Below the pieces are notes generated by a model. The model was given only the letters and a program-made list of their open reading frames with translations. It had not been told where the DNA came from and did no database searches. Below are positions 1-13,399 of a DNA stretch of 64,000 nt, in pieces. The position numbers and the translations under genes were made by a program. The stretch is taken from positions 2,686,629-2,750,628 of the forward strand of contig VZQC01010425.1 in assembly GCA_009823505.1 (NCBI GenBank), in the 5' to 3' direction. The DNA comes from Rhizomys pruinosus. Its lineage: Eukaryota; Chordata; Mammalia; Rodentia; Spalacidae. Positions within the stretch are counted from its first letter, which is position 1. Each line of letters opens with the position of its first letter.

Positions 1-113
1 ATCTGGACTTACAGGGACATTTTTAGCTGCTATGTGGGTGCTGGAAACCAAATCTGGGTCTTCTGCCAAAGCAGACATTTCTCTTAACCACTGAGCCATT
101 TCTCTATCCCCAA
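1..113 (-). repeat. B2/B3-type SINE fragment, cut by window edge
   Basis: Read on the minus strand this gives ggatagagaaatggctcagt, the tRNA-derived head of a B2/B3 SINE, followed by the segment complementary to ctatgtgggtgctgg. The rest of the element is beyond base 1. It is fairly diverged. Confidence 0.7.
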
Positions 114-1824
114 ACTGCCCAGATTTTAACAACATGTAGGGTGGGCAGGCCTTCCTGATTTATACATAGGCAAAGTTAGATCATGTGTGTGGCCAGCTGT
201 CTGGAAGAGTTCTATGTTATATTTCACAGAGCAGACAGGCTAAGGACCTAAAGTCTCCAGGTCAGGTCCAAGTCCTCAGTCCATCTAACATAAATGTATC
301 ACATAGCCTTCATATTCTCTACAGTTTCTGAAAAGTGGGCATACTCACTGGCATTCCTTAAGGAAGAATAAGACATTTTAAGATCAAGTGACAGTGCTTG
401 GTGTACAGTGCTCAGTCTTAGTGCTCAGTACTTAGTAGCTGCTTGACTTGAGATTTCTTCATGTATTCCAACTTACTAGTTGCAGTCCTCACCTTGGGGA
501 CTTCCATGCTTGCACTTTCTCACATACATTTCCAGCGGGATGAAATGCAAAGAGAGACCATGCTTAGGAACTATGTTGCTTCAAAGTTCAGTCCAGGACC
601 AGCAAGCCAGGGGTGAGCTTTGCTCCTGTCCTAGCCTGTGGCTTGCTTGTCAGTCGCTGAGAACTCTTCTCATGACAGCCATGCTTTCAGAAAGTCATAA
701 GCTTCATCCTTTCTTTAAAGAATAAAAAAAAAGAAGGGCCCCTAAAATATAACAGTGGGCTTCCACCTTTCATACATTTCTCCCATGTACCAGAGAACTG
801 CAGAGTTGGCTTCTACCCTGAATACACTGGCCAGTTAAGAAAACAAAACAAAGCAAAACAAAAACAACTGTGCTTTAAGCAAATTAGCATTGAAGGCACA
901 GCTGGCAGGCACCATGGTACTACAGACCCCTTCAGAGACTTTCCAACACTAACCTCTGTGTGAATCCAGCTATCCCAAAGCACAGTGAGAAGACAAGGAC
1001 GGGTAAGTCTTGAATGTGTCTGAAATAATTCTCAGGCAGCCTGAAGTTCTATTGGTCTTTGATCTGCCAAAGATGCTGATTCACTTCGAACTCAGCTGAG
1101 TGTTTTCTGCCAAGGTGGACCAAAGCCTTTCCTGAGCCAGTGAAATGCTTATGGGACTCACTGGGCATCTTTGCCAGGGACAAGGGAAAGCAAGCCTGAC
1201 TTCCACCTGCCACTGACTTCTCAGCTCAGATAACACTTAATTTGAGGCAGAAGAAACGTTTCTCCTGTGAAACATTTCTCCACATTCACGTGAGCTCAGA
1301 CTCTGACCAGTGGTGTGGCAGTTAATATTTTGTATGACAGAAAAGTTATTTATTTTATTAATAGATGGATGCAAGTTATTAGCCACTAGGAAACTCCTGG
1401 GAGAATACTAAGGCAGAGTTTTAAATAAAAGATACCATGTAATGACTGCGTTCAGTTTACCCGGGAGATGGAATACTGGCAGGTCCTTGGGATCTCTGTG
1501 CTCCTCTCTGGCAGAGCCTAGATACTGAGTGCCATGCTTGTGTACTGGAACTTTCCACAGAGGATGACAGCTCTGCTGATTGCCACATAGAGTGGACCTC
1601 ACACTAGCTGCAGATTCCCAGAACTGAGGCCACAGACACAAAAATACCTTGTAACAGACCAATCCTGAGTCCAGCCCTTGCCAAGGGTCTCCTTGCCATG
1701 CTTTAAACTTATATTTACTATTTCTCCCAACTGTGGTTTTCCTTCACTTACCATATTTTTAATAATATTTTTATTTTGTGGCTAAATATTTTTGGACTCC
1801 CATCAAATATTGAAAAAAAATTAT
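114..1824. other. Intronic, no recognised feature
   Basis: I see no coding exon, RNA gene or recognisable repeat here. Short A-rich runs occur near 725 and 840. Short open frames in it lack splice or homology support. Confidence 0.5.
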
Positions 1825-1950
1825 GGGCTGGAGAGACGGCCTAGCGGTTGAGAGCGCCGACTGCTCTTGTGACCTCCGCGGCATTGCATGACACGGGTGC
1901 ACAGACCTGCATGCAGACAGTATATTCATACACATAAGAAAAAAAAAAAG
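1825..1950 (+). repeat. B2-type SINE with internal deletion
   Basis: Starts gggctggagagacggcctag and ends with the cattcatacacata-type 3' end and A tail. The middle is missing: ctgctcttg jumps straight to tgacctccgcggcattg, deleting the body between the B box region and the 3' third. It is flanked by gaaaaaaaattatg (1812-1825) and gaaaaaaaatcatg (1951-1964), a target-site duplication with one mismatch. Confidence 0.85.
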
Positions 1951-3151
1951 GAAAAAAAATCATGAAAGAGAAATGGCCTCTGAACTACACAAATGCCTCT
2001 CTAATTGAACAGTTAAAGACTGACACTTTCGGTCCAGGTCAGAATCCTTAGCCTATTTGTTGGCCATCCATATCCAATGGCTGAGCGCCTCTCCCCTTCC
2101 AGCTGGCACTACACTGCTCTGCTAGGAGATGGCATGGAGGGGAGGCAGTTACACACGGTCCCTGGGATCTATGGATGCTCTAAATTCTATCAAAGCTGGA
2201 CATAATTTTAAGGCCTCCACTGCCAAGATCAGTGGGAACCAAGGAGGGGAGACTGATGGGTGAGCTGGGGGGACCTCATAGAAGCAGACGGGGTCCACTC
2301 CTGAGAAGGAACCACAAAGGGAAGCATGGGTCAGGCTTAGCTGGCTGGAAACTTCTGGGGGTTCTTCTGTCTCCTCCTTGCACCTCCCTGTAGAAACACC
2401 AGGTTTGCCACTACATTCAGCACCTTGTGTGGATTCTGAGGACCCCAGCTCAGCTCCTTGTGCTTGCAGGGCCAGGTCGATAGCCACCGAGCCACCTCCC
2501 AGTCTCCCGTGCATTTGTTATTAGCATAGTTGACATTACACAATTTGCAAGTGCTTTATAGATATGCATTCGCTTCTAGCTTCTCTCTGGCTCCAGTTGT
2601 TGGTTCACATGTCCCATGTTTTCATATAATTTTTGTAAGTATCAAGGGAGTATCTGTTATCAAAATCAGTGTTCTAAATGGGAAGCCTTAGAAGATACGC
2701 AGCAATGCAAAGAAGACAAAAGAGCCCCCCACCCCCATTTCCCTTTCTCAGTTGTCTCTCCTGGGTCTTTTGGATATGTCACTGGGTTGTGCTTTGTTCC
2801 AAGTATGTATACCACTTCTTGTTTGACAGTTTCATTCCATCAGTACATCCTGGGATGGGGACATTTACTTGTTCATCTTGGTTGTGAAACTTTCTGCATT
2901 CCTGTCTGTTGTTACTGTAGTCAAAGTCACAGTGAACAACCTTCAAAGGCTCTAATGACTTTATGATCATTTCTCTAGCATGAGTCCCTCTGTTTAGAAA
3001 TTCTGGTTCAAATGCTATGAACATTTTCAACAAAATGCTGTGAACTTTATTTCTAACCAAATAATTTTTGAGGAAGGGGTCATCAATTTGAATTCCCAAG
3101 ACATGTATGGGAAATATTTTTATCATTCTGGGTTTTAAATTTTTTTCCCCT
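1951..3151. other. Intronic; includes a degraded B3-like SINE on the minus strand (about 2400-2512)
   Basis: About 2400-2512 read on the minus strand resembles the B3 head (ctggctcggtggctatcgac region and a following gaggaccccag-like segment), strongly diverged. The remainder shows no gene or clear repeat. Confidence 0.45.
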
Positions 3152-3384
3152 GGGGCTGGAGACATGGCTCAGAGGTTAAGAGCACCAACTGCTCTTGCAG
3201 AGGACCCGGGTTCAATTCCCAGCACCCACATGGCGGCTAAGAACTATCTTTAACTCCAGTTCCAGGGGAATCCGACGCCCTCTTCTGACCTCTGCGGCAT
3301 TGTACAACACAGGTGCACCAACCTACATGCAGACAGTACACTCATACACATTAAAAATAAATAAATAATTTAAAAAAATAAATG
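3152..3384 (+). repeat. B2/B3-type SINE
   Basis: Starts ggggctggagacatggctca, has the gcagaggacccgggttca B-box region, the actccagttccaggggaat body and the gcagacagtacactcataca 3' end, then an AAATAAAT tail. Full length. Confidence 0.9.
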
Positions 3385-3684
3385 TTTTTTTCTTCATGAT
3401 TATGATGAGCCTGGTATTCTACTATGCCTATTAACTGTATTCTTCTACTGAACCCTTCTCATTTACCTCATAACCTCCACCTACTGGAGTGCACTACATA
3501 CTAGCTGTTGCCGGGAAACTTTGTTTAAATCCCTTCTAATTCTAGCTGGAACAAAGGTGAAAGATTTTATTCATCTTTTACACTTGACGGACCTTCAGCT
3601 CAGAAAATTCAGTAACTTGCCCACAACTATCCAGAAAAATGTTTCAGCCAAGATTCTAAAAAATATTTTTAAAACATTTATTTA

Positions 3685-3950
3685 GAGCTGGAGAGATGGC
3701 CTAGCGGTTGAGTGCCGACTGCTCTTACAGAGGACCCAGGTTCGATCCCCAGCACCCATATGGTGGCCGAGAACCGTCCGAAACTCCAATTCCAGGAGAA
3801 CTCCAGTTCCAGGGGAATCTGACACCCTCTTCTGACCTCCGCGGCATTGCACGACACGGGTGCACAAACCTGCATGCAGACAGTACATTCATACACATAC
3901 AGAAATAAATAAAATTAATAAAAAAAATTTAAAAAATAAAAAAAAATTTT
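3685..3950 (+). repeat. B2/B3-type SINE
   Basis: Full-length copy beginning gagctggagagatggcctag. The body carries the longer variant with a repeated ccaattccaggagaactcca segment, then the cattcatacacata 3' end and a long A/T-rich tail. A short direct repeat, atttattta, lies on both sides (about 3676 and 3954). Confidence 0.88.
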
Positions 3951-3964
3951 AAATATTTATTTAT

Positions 3965-4110
3965 GGTGGTCATGGTGGTGCACGTCTTTAATCCCAGCAC
4001 TCAGGAGGCAGAGGCAGGCAGATCTCTGTGAGTTCAAGGCCAGCCTGGTCAACAGAGCAAGCCCCAAGCCAGCTGGGACTAAAAGGGAGACCCTGTTTCA
4101 AAAAAAATAT
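3965..4110 (+). repeat. B1 SINE
   Basis: Contains tggtggtgcacgtctttaat, gaggcagaggcaggcagatc and gagaccctgtttcaaaa, the 7SL-derived B1 body and A tail. It sits directly in or after the tail of the preceding B2 copy. Confidence 0.88.
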
Positions 4111-4124
4111 AAAATATTTATATT

Positions 4125-4275
4125 TATTATTATGTGTATAAGTGTTTTTCCTGTGTGTGTGCTAGTGCACCTATATGGTGCAATTCCAGCAGAGGTCAGA
4201 AGATGGCGTCAGATCCCCTGGAACTGGAGTTACCAATGGTTGTTGGCCTCCTTGTGGGTGCTGAGAACAGACCTC
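4125..4275 (-). repeat. Old B3-like SINE fragment
   Basis: On the minus strand it carries the actccagttccaggggatc-like body and the cattcatacacata-like end, with heavy divergence. Recognised by gtgggtgctgagaac and cccctggaactggagtta on the plus strand. Confidence 0.6.
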
Positions 4276-4317
4276 CAGCTAGAAAAATGAGGAAACTCAT
4301 TTCAGGAAAAAAGATAT

Positions 4318-4665
4318 GTTCACATATACAAAGACACACACACATAACACACGCGCTACACATACACATAGACACGACAAACATGCAATCACATATATTC
4401 ATAAACAGAGACACATATCACACACATACACTACACATCAATACGTAGACACGCTATCACATACACACATACACCACGATGACAAACTCACATACATACA
4501 TACACACACCACACACATATACATGCATACTCATATACACACCACATACATACACACACTATCACATACATGCATATACACCACACACCACACACATATA
4601 CATGCACACACATATACATACACATAGTCTCATTCTCCCTCTCTCTCTCTTTCTCACTCTCATGC
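4318..4665. repeat. CA/TACA-rich microsatellite tract ending in a CT run
   Basis: About 310 bp of degenerate acac/acat repeats followed by ctctctctctct at 4636-4660. Open frames across it come from low complexity and are not genes. Confidence 0.9.
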
Positions 4666-4843
4666 AACCACAACCAAACTAAAGTCACAAGTCATATAGA
4701 TCTTCAGCACTGTGTTTGACCCATTGAACACCATTCCCAGTATCTGTGTGCACACTCTAGAGATGTCAGGATGGTGAGAGGGCTGATGGATGACAGGTTG
4801 GATGGATGGCTGAACTGGTGTGTCAATAGATTTTTTAAAAAAC

Positions 4844-4978
4844 TCAGATCTTTGTAAGTTCAAGGCCAGCCTGGTCTACAAAGTGAGTTCCAGGAGTCTA
4901 CAAAGTGAGTTCCAGGACAGCTGGGGCTACAGGGAGACCCTGTCTCGAAAAGACCAAAAAAAAAAAACAAAAAAAACA
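4844..4978 (+). repeat. B1 SINE, 5' truncated, with internal duplication
   Basis: Starts inside B1 at cagatctttgtaagttcaag and ends ctgtctcgaaaagacc plus A tail. The segment gtctacaaagtgagttccag followed by ga is present twice in tandem. Confidence 0.88.
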
Positions 4979-5073
4979 AAACTGTAAAAATAGTTGACAC
5001 AATACTTTTTTTAAAATAATACTTACCCCTAGAAAAAATTTGCTTTGATTTATATTGAAAAAATAAAGTTTAA

Positions 5074-5316
5074 GGGGCTGGAGAGATAGCCTAGCGGTTA
5101 AGAGTACTGACTGCTCTTGCAGAGGACCCGGGTTCGGTCCCCAGCACCCACATTGCGGCTGAGAACTGTCTGGGACTCCAATTCCAGGAGAGCTCCAGTT
5201 CCAGGGGAATCCGAGACCCTCTTCTGGCCTCCGCGGCATTGCATGACACGGGTGCACGGACCTACATGCAGACAGTGCACTTGAACACATACAAAAATAA
5301 ATTTTAAAAAATAAAT
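5074..5316 (+). repeat. B2/B3-type SINE with target-site duplication
   Basis: Full-length copy starting ggggctggagagatagccta. The perfect 13-bp repeat aaataaagtttaa flanks it at 5061-5073 and 5317-5329, so both element ends are exact. Confidence 0.93.
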
Positions 5317-5329
5317 AAATAAAGTTTAA

Positions 5330-6774
<1,445 letters not shown>

Positions 6775-6844
6775 TGAAGATTAATTGATTTGGCAGCTCA
6801 CCATTATTTCATTACATTGAAATATGGAGTTTTTAATATGTCAT

Positions 6845-7037
6845 TTACTATTTTCATTTTATGTGTATGAGTATATTGCCTGCATGTATGTATGTGCACT
6901 TGTGTCATCCAATGCCCATGGAAACCAGAAGAGGGCATTAGATGCCCTGGAAGTAGAGTTACAGATGATTGTTAGCTACCATGTAAGTGCAGGGGATCAA
7001 ACAGTGCTTGTAACTGCTGAGCCACGTCTCCAGCCCC
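6845..7037 (-). repeat. Old B3-like SINE
   Basis: The plus strand reads ctgctgagccacgtctccag near 7030, the complement of a B2/B3 head, and tgcctgcatgtatgtatgtg at the other end. It lies about 100 bp into the intron after exon a. Confidence 0.7.
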
Positions 7038-7988
7038 AATATATGGAATTTTAAGTAGCATTTTCTTGTTTGCAACTTAGTATTCTTGCTGTGTTGATAG
7101 TCCATCATCTCTCTGTGGTTTTATAATTCCTTGCTTGCTCATGTGTTTTGAGTCCTTGTTTCAACCCAGTCTTGTAAAGGCTGAGCTGTCCTGTGGACAG
7201 GAATGTTGAGTTTGGGAAAAAAGAACACAGGCAATGGAAATCAGGAAATAGCTCTTGGAAATATGGCCCATATCAGAATGCAAGTTCCCTATTATGCCTC
7301 GTGCTGGTGTGTGTGGCTCATCATCACGTGACATTCACGAATAGGGCTATTAGAAATCCACAAAGATACATTAGAGAAATATTAGTTATCTTTAATCCAC
7401 CTACAATTTAGAGTATTTTAAAGAAGCACTAATTTGTTCAGACATGTTAATAGTACTGTATGAATGGTTTATTTTTAACAAATTAAATATAATTAAAGAT
7501 TGTATGTTAAATATTGAAATATGAGTTACATTAATAAATGGAGAAAGAAAATATGACTATGGAAAGATCAAAATTCAAGCTACAAGTGTATACTTGTACA
7601 AGCTACACAAAGGATAGTAATTACACAGCATTTGGAGGAAATTTAATTTGTTACTGCTTTATTATTGAGCCTTGTGTAATTTCTGTAATTTGTTTAGCTT
7701 CATTTTTCTTAAAATATATAATGGAGATACATATGATACTGGACAGGGGTTGACACAGAACACATCTGGACCTAGTTCTGTCATTTTTAGTAGCAAAGAT
7801 GTCTAGAGGTGGCAAGTTTATAATCAGCCTGGCTTTCCTTAAAATCAGGGTAACAGAGATTTACTGAGCTGTGATATTTCACACTTACTCAATAGAGGAT
7901 CTGATGCTGTCGGACATTCTACTGTACATTTTCTGTTTTATGTGGAAAATGTAATAATGAGCAAGAATCACAGAGAAATGCCACATAG
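7038..7988. other. AT-rich intronic sequence, no recognised feature
   Basis: Mostly AT-rich unique sequence. No exon, RNA gene or named repeat is seen. Confidence 0.45.
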
Positions 7989-8535
7989 TGATGGGGAGTA
8001 TCAAGAGTCCTTTAATAGTTGAGAGGGGATTAATGCCCCAAAGCACTCTCAACCCCAAGGAGAAGCAGGCCAGGGTTTATAAAGCCTAAAACCACAATTA
8101 CATCATGGCAGAGGCAAAGCCAACAACCACAGTTTCATCAGATCACCATAGTTACACCAATCCAGGGGCAGGTCAGTTAACAAAGAAGTTTTCAGTTCAC
8201 AAAAAATTACCAAGTTTCAGCTAAGAAAAACAAGTTTCTCGGAATTGCAGAAACAATGGGCTACCTGATGATACTGGGTGGCAAGGGCTACCTGACTATT
8301 TGTAAGTTTCTCAAGATTGTAGAAACAATGTAACCCTTGATTTGCCTGCATGAGACATTCTGCCTGGCTGGCTACAATTAGCAAGTAGAACCAGGGGTTT
8401 GTGTGTTGGGGGTAGGTTGGACAGAAACACCAGGTAAAGCAAAAGTCAGCTAGAATAAAATGGAGTAAGTTTTCACAATTCAGAAACAATGAAAATCATT
8501 TGGAATCCACCCAGTTTTCTTCTAGAACAGTACTG
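7989..8535 (-). mobile_element. Candidate solitary retroviral LTR, unclassified
   Basis: On the minus strand there is a TATA-like ggctttataaaccctggcct (around 8075), followed downstream by aactattaaaggactcttga (around 8010), which could hold an ATTAAA polyadenylation signal. That spacing is typical of a U3-R-U5 LTR. The U3 side contains two related direct repeats with the core gtagaaacaatg/gcagaaacaatg (about 8233-8330). No internal viral genes are beside it. Family and exact ends are not established. Confidence 0.4.
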
Positions 8536-9836
8536 CATTGCCTGCATATGTATCCCTCAGCATGCTGTCTTCCTCAATTCAGGGTGAGGAATGAGTGAAC
8601 TGGTTTGAAGACCACAAGACCATAGGTTCATTCTTTCATGCTTGAAGAGAAAGGAGACTCTTCAGACTTGTATTTGTTTATTGTTTGACAGGCACAGCAG
8701 GCAGGTAGTTTAAACTGGAGAACATGTGCGCAGTGAACCAGCTCTGCAGACAGTTTCGCTGAGCTCTGCTCAATGTGTGACTGTTTTCCAACAGTAGATT
8801 GTATACTTTACTTCTTCACTTTAAAAGCATGCACATCTTCATGTCTACAGTGACACACAAGGTCTACTTGTGTCCTGGCAAATAGCACATAAAAGTCACA
8901 GTGGAATGATGCCCTGTGAAGTCCCTTCAGGAGGGTCTGGCCTCTCATACCATTGTTCCACATCCGGACTGAGATCTCCATTTGGCCCTTCTCACAGCTG
9001 ACACCCGTAGCATTCGTATTACCTCCTTATTAAAACATGGGCATTGCACCGCCATCACAAGGACCCTCAACTCTTTCTTTCTGCTGAATACTTTAATGAT
9101 ACATTTCAGAACATATTCACAGTTTGTGATTTCTGGGTGAGAAGGAAACCCCGCCCCCCACAGTCTAACAAATGAATCAATCTTCTGTTTAAATGCTAGT
9201 GTTAAGCACTGATGGATAAAATGTCAAGATCAATTCATAGACTTCAATTACAAAACAGGTAAATATTTTTTAATATGTCATTTTCTTAGCAGGTCTGCTT
9301 TGCTGCTGTGCAGAATGGCAGCTAGCAATCATCTGGAAACAATAAGGTTACTTCATAGTGTGAATGAAGACCTTATCTCAAACTGGATGCAGCCAGTTCC
9401 TAAATTTGCATATGAACTTTTTTTAAAGGCCACTGGTTTGATTCACTCTGGGTTCCCTTGTTGCTAGCAGAGTAGATGTCTTCATTTTCCATTTCATTGA
9501 ACACTTTCACAAAATGCGTAACAAATCATTGCTCCCTTCACAGACACTCCTAAGGGGATATGACTGGCTTTATAAGCATTCATTTTCTTCTGTTTTGAGC
9601 TTATTGACTGATCATCAACTATTAACTAGAATGCCAACTCCTGCAGGGTTGAAATTGTGTCTAGTACAGTGTTTTTATTATTATTATAACTGAAGTTTGC
9701 CAAATATGTTTGCAATTGAATTTAAAGAAGAAATACTTGTGAAGAAGAAATCCTCACAGTGGAATTCCTCATGGTTCTTGCTTTATAGTAAACATTTTTC
9801 TATGAGACACTTGGGAGTGGTTAGAAGAGAGACAAG
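8536..9836. other. Intronic, no recognised feature
   Basis: Unique sequence with no exon or clear repeat. Confidence 0.45.
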
Positions 9837-9955
9837 AGAGGCAGAGGCAGGTGGATCTCTGTGAGTTCAAAGCCAGACTAGTCTACAGAGCGAGCTCCAG
9901 GCCAGCCAGGACTAAAGGGAGACCCTGTCTCAAAAAAAGACGATAAAAAAGAGAG
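9837..9955 (+). repeat. B1 SINE, 5' truncated
   Basis: Starts at gaggcagaggcaggtggatc and ends gagaccctgtctcaaaaaaa, followed by a short GA run. Confidence 0.85.
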
Positions 9956-10114
9956 AGAGAGAAACACAGCTGGGGAGAGAGAGCAGGAAGTTCTCCGAGG
10001 CCCACTGTTTCCATCTTGGTGTTGTCTGTCAGCTCTGCAGAAACAACAGCCTGATGCTAAAGTGCTTCTTACCTTTTCTGTTTTCTGTCTTGTGGGCTTG
10101 GGTTGGGCTCACAA

Positions 10115-10420
10115 AACACCTTAGGTTGAGTAATTCATAAACAGTATGTATTTACTTCCCACAGTTCTGGAGTCTGGAAGTTCAGGATCAAAGTAACATT
10201 GTTGCCACATTCTGTGTCTGGTGAGAACCTTGTCTTCACAGCTGGAGATTTCCTTTGTATCTTTACATTGTGGGATACATGACCCTCCTTTCTGAAAACA
10301 ATTACCCTATTCACAAGTACAGTAACCTTAGTCACATCCTACCTCCCCACTTTCAAACATCGTGCAGCTAGAATTTCAACATAGGCATTGGACATAGAGG
10401 CAAACTTTTGGACCATAGTA
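10115..10420 (-). repeat. MaLR-type LTR fragment
   Basis: The plus strand reads cacagttctggagtctggaa, tgtctggtgagaaccttgtc and caaacttttggaccatagta, the order seen in antisense MST/MLT1-type LTRs of mammalian MaLR elements. Strongly diverged; subfamily not determined. Confidence 0.5.
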
Positions 10421-10537
10421 AATTTTTAATGAAATATCATTTTTGTATGATATAATAAACATAATTTAATAGGTTATATAATTCAGCAGTAATTTTAAAT
10501 ACTTCAGTGGATAGATGGATGTTGCTGTGACCTGATG

Positions 10538-10635
10538 AAGGAAGGAAGGGAGGAAAGGAGGAGAGAGGAAGGAATGGAAGGCAGAAGGAGGAAGAGAAAG
10601 AGGGCAGAGGGAATGGAGAGAGAAGGAAGGAAACC
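10538..10635. repeat. Purine-rich (GGAA/GAGA) low-complexity tract
   Basis: About 100 bp of nearly pure A and G on the plus strand. It explains the overlapping open frames on both strands. Confidence 0.85.
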
Positions 10636-10639
10636 TATA

Positions 10640-11520
10640 AAACGAGTCTTCATGATCCACCCAGTAATCAACAAGAAGCAAAAAAAGAAGAGCTTGACAG
10701 TGGAAATCTGTACAATCCAGAGGGGAAAACTGTAAGATATCCAACATTTTTTCATAGAGGCTATAGGGGAAATTGTGAAAAACTATAGATTAAAACTGTT
10801 CTAAACAAGTGGAAATCAGTTAATATGAGAACATTATTGAGTTGTTCAATCAGGTGTAGGAAGACTATGAGCTTTTGCAGGTAATCTGATATCTAGATGT
10901 GGGATGACATTGTATGCCCACTGAGTCTTAGGGTGAGGTGGTTGAGCATGGCCAACGAATGGGCTGTCTCTGGTCCCAGGGTCGGAAACCTCAGCTGGAC
11001 CTCAACCAGCCTTCACTGGTTCTCCACAGGAGGCCTCTCTGCGGAAGTTAGTTTGGCTTCTTGTAGTTCCTAAAGGAGACAATAGTATGGAAGCAGTACC
11101 CTGATCTGTACTGTGGTTTCTGAAGTCCCTGAGTCTGACCCCTCTGTAAGCTGAAGCAATGATAAGCCTTCCCATGTTCCTGAGGAAAGACAAGAGACAC
11201 CCAGTGATAGAGACAGGCTGGTTCTAATTGGAGCCTGTGGAGAGGGGATTGGGAAAGGGTTAATGATGGAGGTTATTATTTTAGCTTAAACTGGGGATCC
11301 TACATGTGATTTTTAACCACAACTCTCTCCTGAAGGATGTTAGGTATCAATGGATGTACATATGCAAGAAAACACTCTCATTGTGATTTTAACTCATTTC
11401 ACATGGAAATTCCAAAGTCACACTTACATTGCATGCTGAGTTCTGTCTTAAAACATTTTCTGCTCTGGGCACCTCCTTTCACAAGGACCCTGAACTTCTT
11501 AAATCTTCTTGGGAACTCAT
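10640..11520. other. Intronic, no recognised feature
   Basis: No exon or clear repeat is seen. Confidence 0.45.
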
Positions 11521-11524
11521 CTAG

Positions 11525-12150
11525 TTATTAATAACATATTTTGTTTATATATGAAGTTTTGTGCAATTCATACAACATTTCTCAATCCAATTTTAGACTC
11601 ATTCCCCTTTCCATGCCCCCTACCCCACCTGAGTTCATGCATTTTGCCATATATGTCTTGCATCTTTGTTTTCAGTCTTTTTAAAGTTTTTCTATGCAGA
11701 GGTTTATACTTTGGGGCTGAAGTTTCAGTCCGTTCTTTGACCCAATCCTTTGTTGTTGTTCCTTCAAATTTGTATTGCTCCAAAATATGCATATATGTTC
11801 TTCACATGTATACCAAAATTAAGATGTCTGAAAGTAAGTTATATATTAATTCCAAAACATGTTTAGGAATTCAAGTATGCATACATACCCTCCCCCCATA
11901 TACCACAATTACAAAGTCTGAAAATAAGTGGTAGATTAATTCTAGATCCCATTATAGCACATTTCCCTTACTACCAGGTATTTGGTGCTAGCATCCACAA
12001 ATGAGGTATATCATACCATTTGTCCTTTTTTTTTTTCTGGGACTGTGTTACTTCACTTAGCATAATGTCTTCTAGTTCCATCCCTTTATTTGCAAAGTTC
12101 ATGATGCCATCTTTCTTTACTGCTTCATAGAATGCCATTGTATAGATGTA
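11525..12150 (-). mobile_element. LINE-1 3' end, antisense
   Basis: The plus strand reads gactgtgttacttcacttag and ataatgtcttctagttccat, the complement of the C-terminal ORF2 codons for a WMELEDIMLSEV-like stretch. To its left lies 3' UTR-like sequence. The element runs on the minus strand and is non-coding now. Confidence 0.75.
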
Positions 12151-12362
12151 ACACAGACACCAAAGATCTCTACAACAAAAATTTTAAGCACCTGAAGAAG
12201 GAGATTGAAGAAGACAACAGAAGATGGAAAGACTTCCCATGCTCATGGATTGGAAAAATTAATATAGTAAAAATGTCCATTCTACCCAAATTAATATACA
12301 GATTCAATGTAATCCCAATTAAAATCCCCAAGAGTTTCTTCACAGGCTTGGAAAAAAATCCT
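12151..12362 (+). pseudogene. LINE-1 ORF2 fragment, inverted 5' part of the adjacent L1
   Basis: Encodes [20 protein letters not shown] followed by [20 protein letters not shown] and [13 protein letters not shown], a known stretch of rodent L1 ORF2 after the reverse transcriptase fingers. Its orientation is opposite to the L1 3' part that abuts it at about 12150. This is the layout left by twin priming. It is a dead fragment. Confidence 0.85.
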
Positions 12363-12696
12363 TAAATTCGTATAACATATTTTAAGAAAACCGAGTGAGG
12401 ACTTTATTTCCACTGCAAGCCTCATATGGTGCTAGTCAGCTTTATATAGAAAAATAAACACACTAGTTGAATAACCACATGCAAAGTTTAATATACCTCT
12501 TAAAATACTGAATTCTAAATTTAAGAGCAGCGTAGCAATATGTCCCCTTCCGGTAATCTGTCATTTTTGAAAATTTGTTTTGAGGAAATAAAGGGATGGA
12601 AGATTTTCAGCATGTCAATTGCACAGTTAACTTTTCTTCTCAAAATATGTCCTATCCATTCATTAACCCTCATCATTTATAGCTGAAGCCAAGCTC
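12363..12696. other. Intronic, no recognised feature
   Basis: AT-rich unique sequence. Confidence 0.45.
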
Positions 12697-13085
12697 AGTG
12701 TGCTTGTTAGTTTTTGTCCGTTTGATACAAGCTAGGTACCTGGGAAGAGGGAACCTCAGCTGAGAAATTTCCTCCTTCGGACTGGGATGTGGCCACGTCT
12801 GTAGAGCAGGCATGTAGTTGATGTAGGAAGGCCCAGCTCACTGGAGGTGGTGTGGTCCATGGGCTGGTGAGCTGGGCTATGTAAGAAAGGTAGCTTAGCA
12901 AGCTAGAGGTTGAGAACCAGTAAGCTTCCATGGTCTCTGTTCCAGCTTCTTCCCCAGATTCCCACCTGGAGTTCCTGCCTTGGCTTCTTTTGATTATGAA
13001 CTGTGAACTATACACAAAATAAGCCCTTTCCTCCTCAAGTTACCTTGGGTCCATGTTTTATCACACCAACAGCAAACTAGATCAC
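12697..13085 (+). repeat. Ancient rodent interspersed repeat, URR1-like
   Basis: Contains tgttagtttttgtccgtttg, gcctgg-type central blocks, taagccctttcctcctcaag and ccaacagcaaactag. I recognise this order from a common rodent repeat often classed as a nonautonomous hAT element (URR1); the class name is from memory. Related copies on the opposite strand lie at 19978-20190 and 59815-60175. Confidence 0.55.
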
Positions 13086-13399
13086 TCAGGTAGTCTGTGT
13101 CACTCCCAGTAGATAACACAGAACCGGATCAGCATCCTGATGTGATGTTCTGGGCTAGTTCTAGGATAAGTAGTTCCACTGAAAGCTTGATTTAAGTTTT
13201 TATTAGTAATATCCATTTTCTAGACGTTAACTGCTGCTCCTTAATGATTATTTTTCTTTCTCTAAAGATAGAACTTTAGTGTGGAGTGTATGCGTATTTT
13301 GGAGTAAAATAAAATTAAAGACAACAACAACAAAAGGCTTGTTCAAAGAACTGACCAAAACAGTAAACTTCTATATTGAAAGGTTGAAAAGGCTAAGAA

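Noticed and set aside
3685..4110. B2 followed by B1 considered as a third composite SINE
   Set aside because: Here the B2 is full length with its own tail before the B1 starts, so it is an ordinary insertion into or beside a SINE tail.
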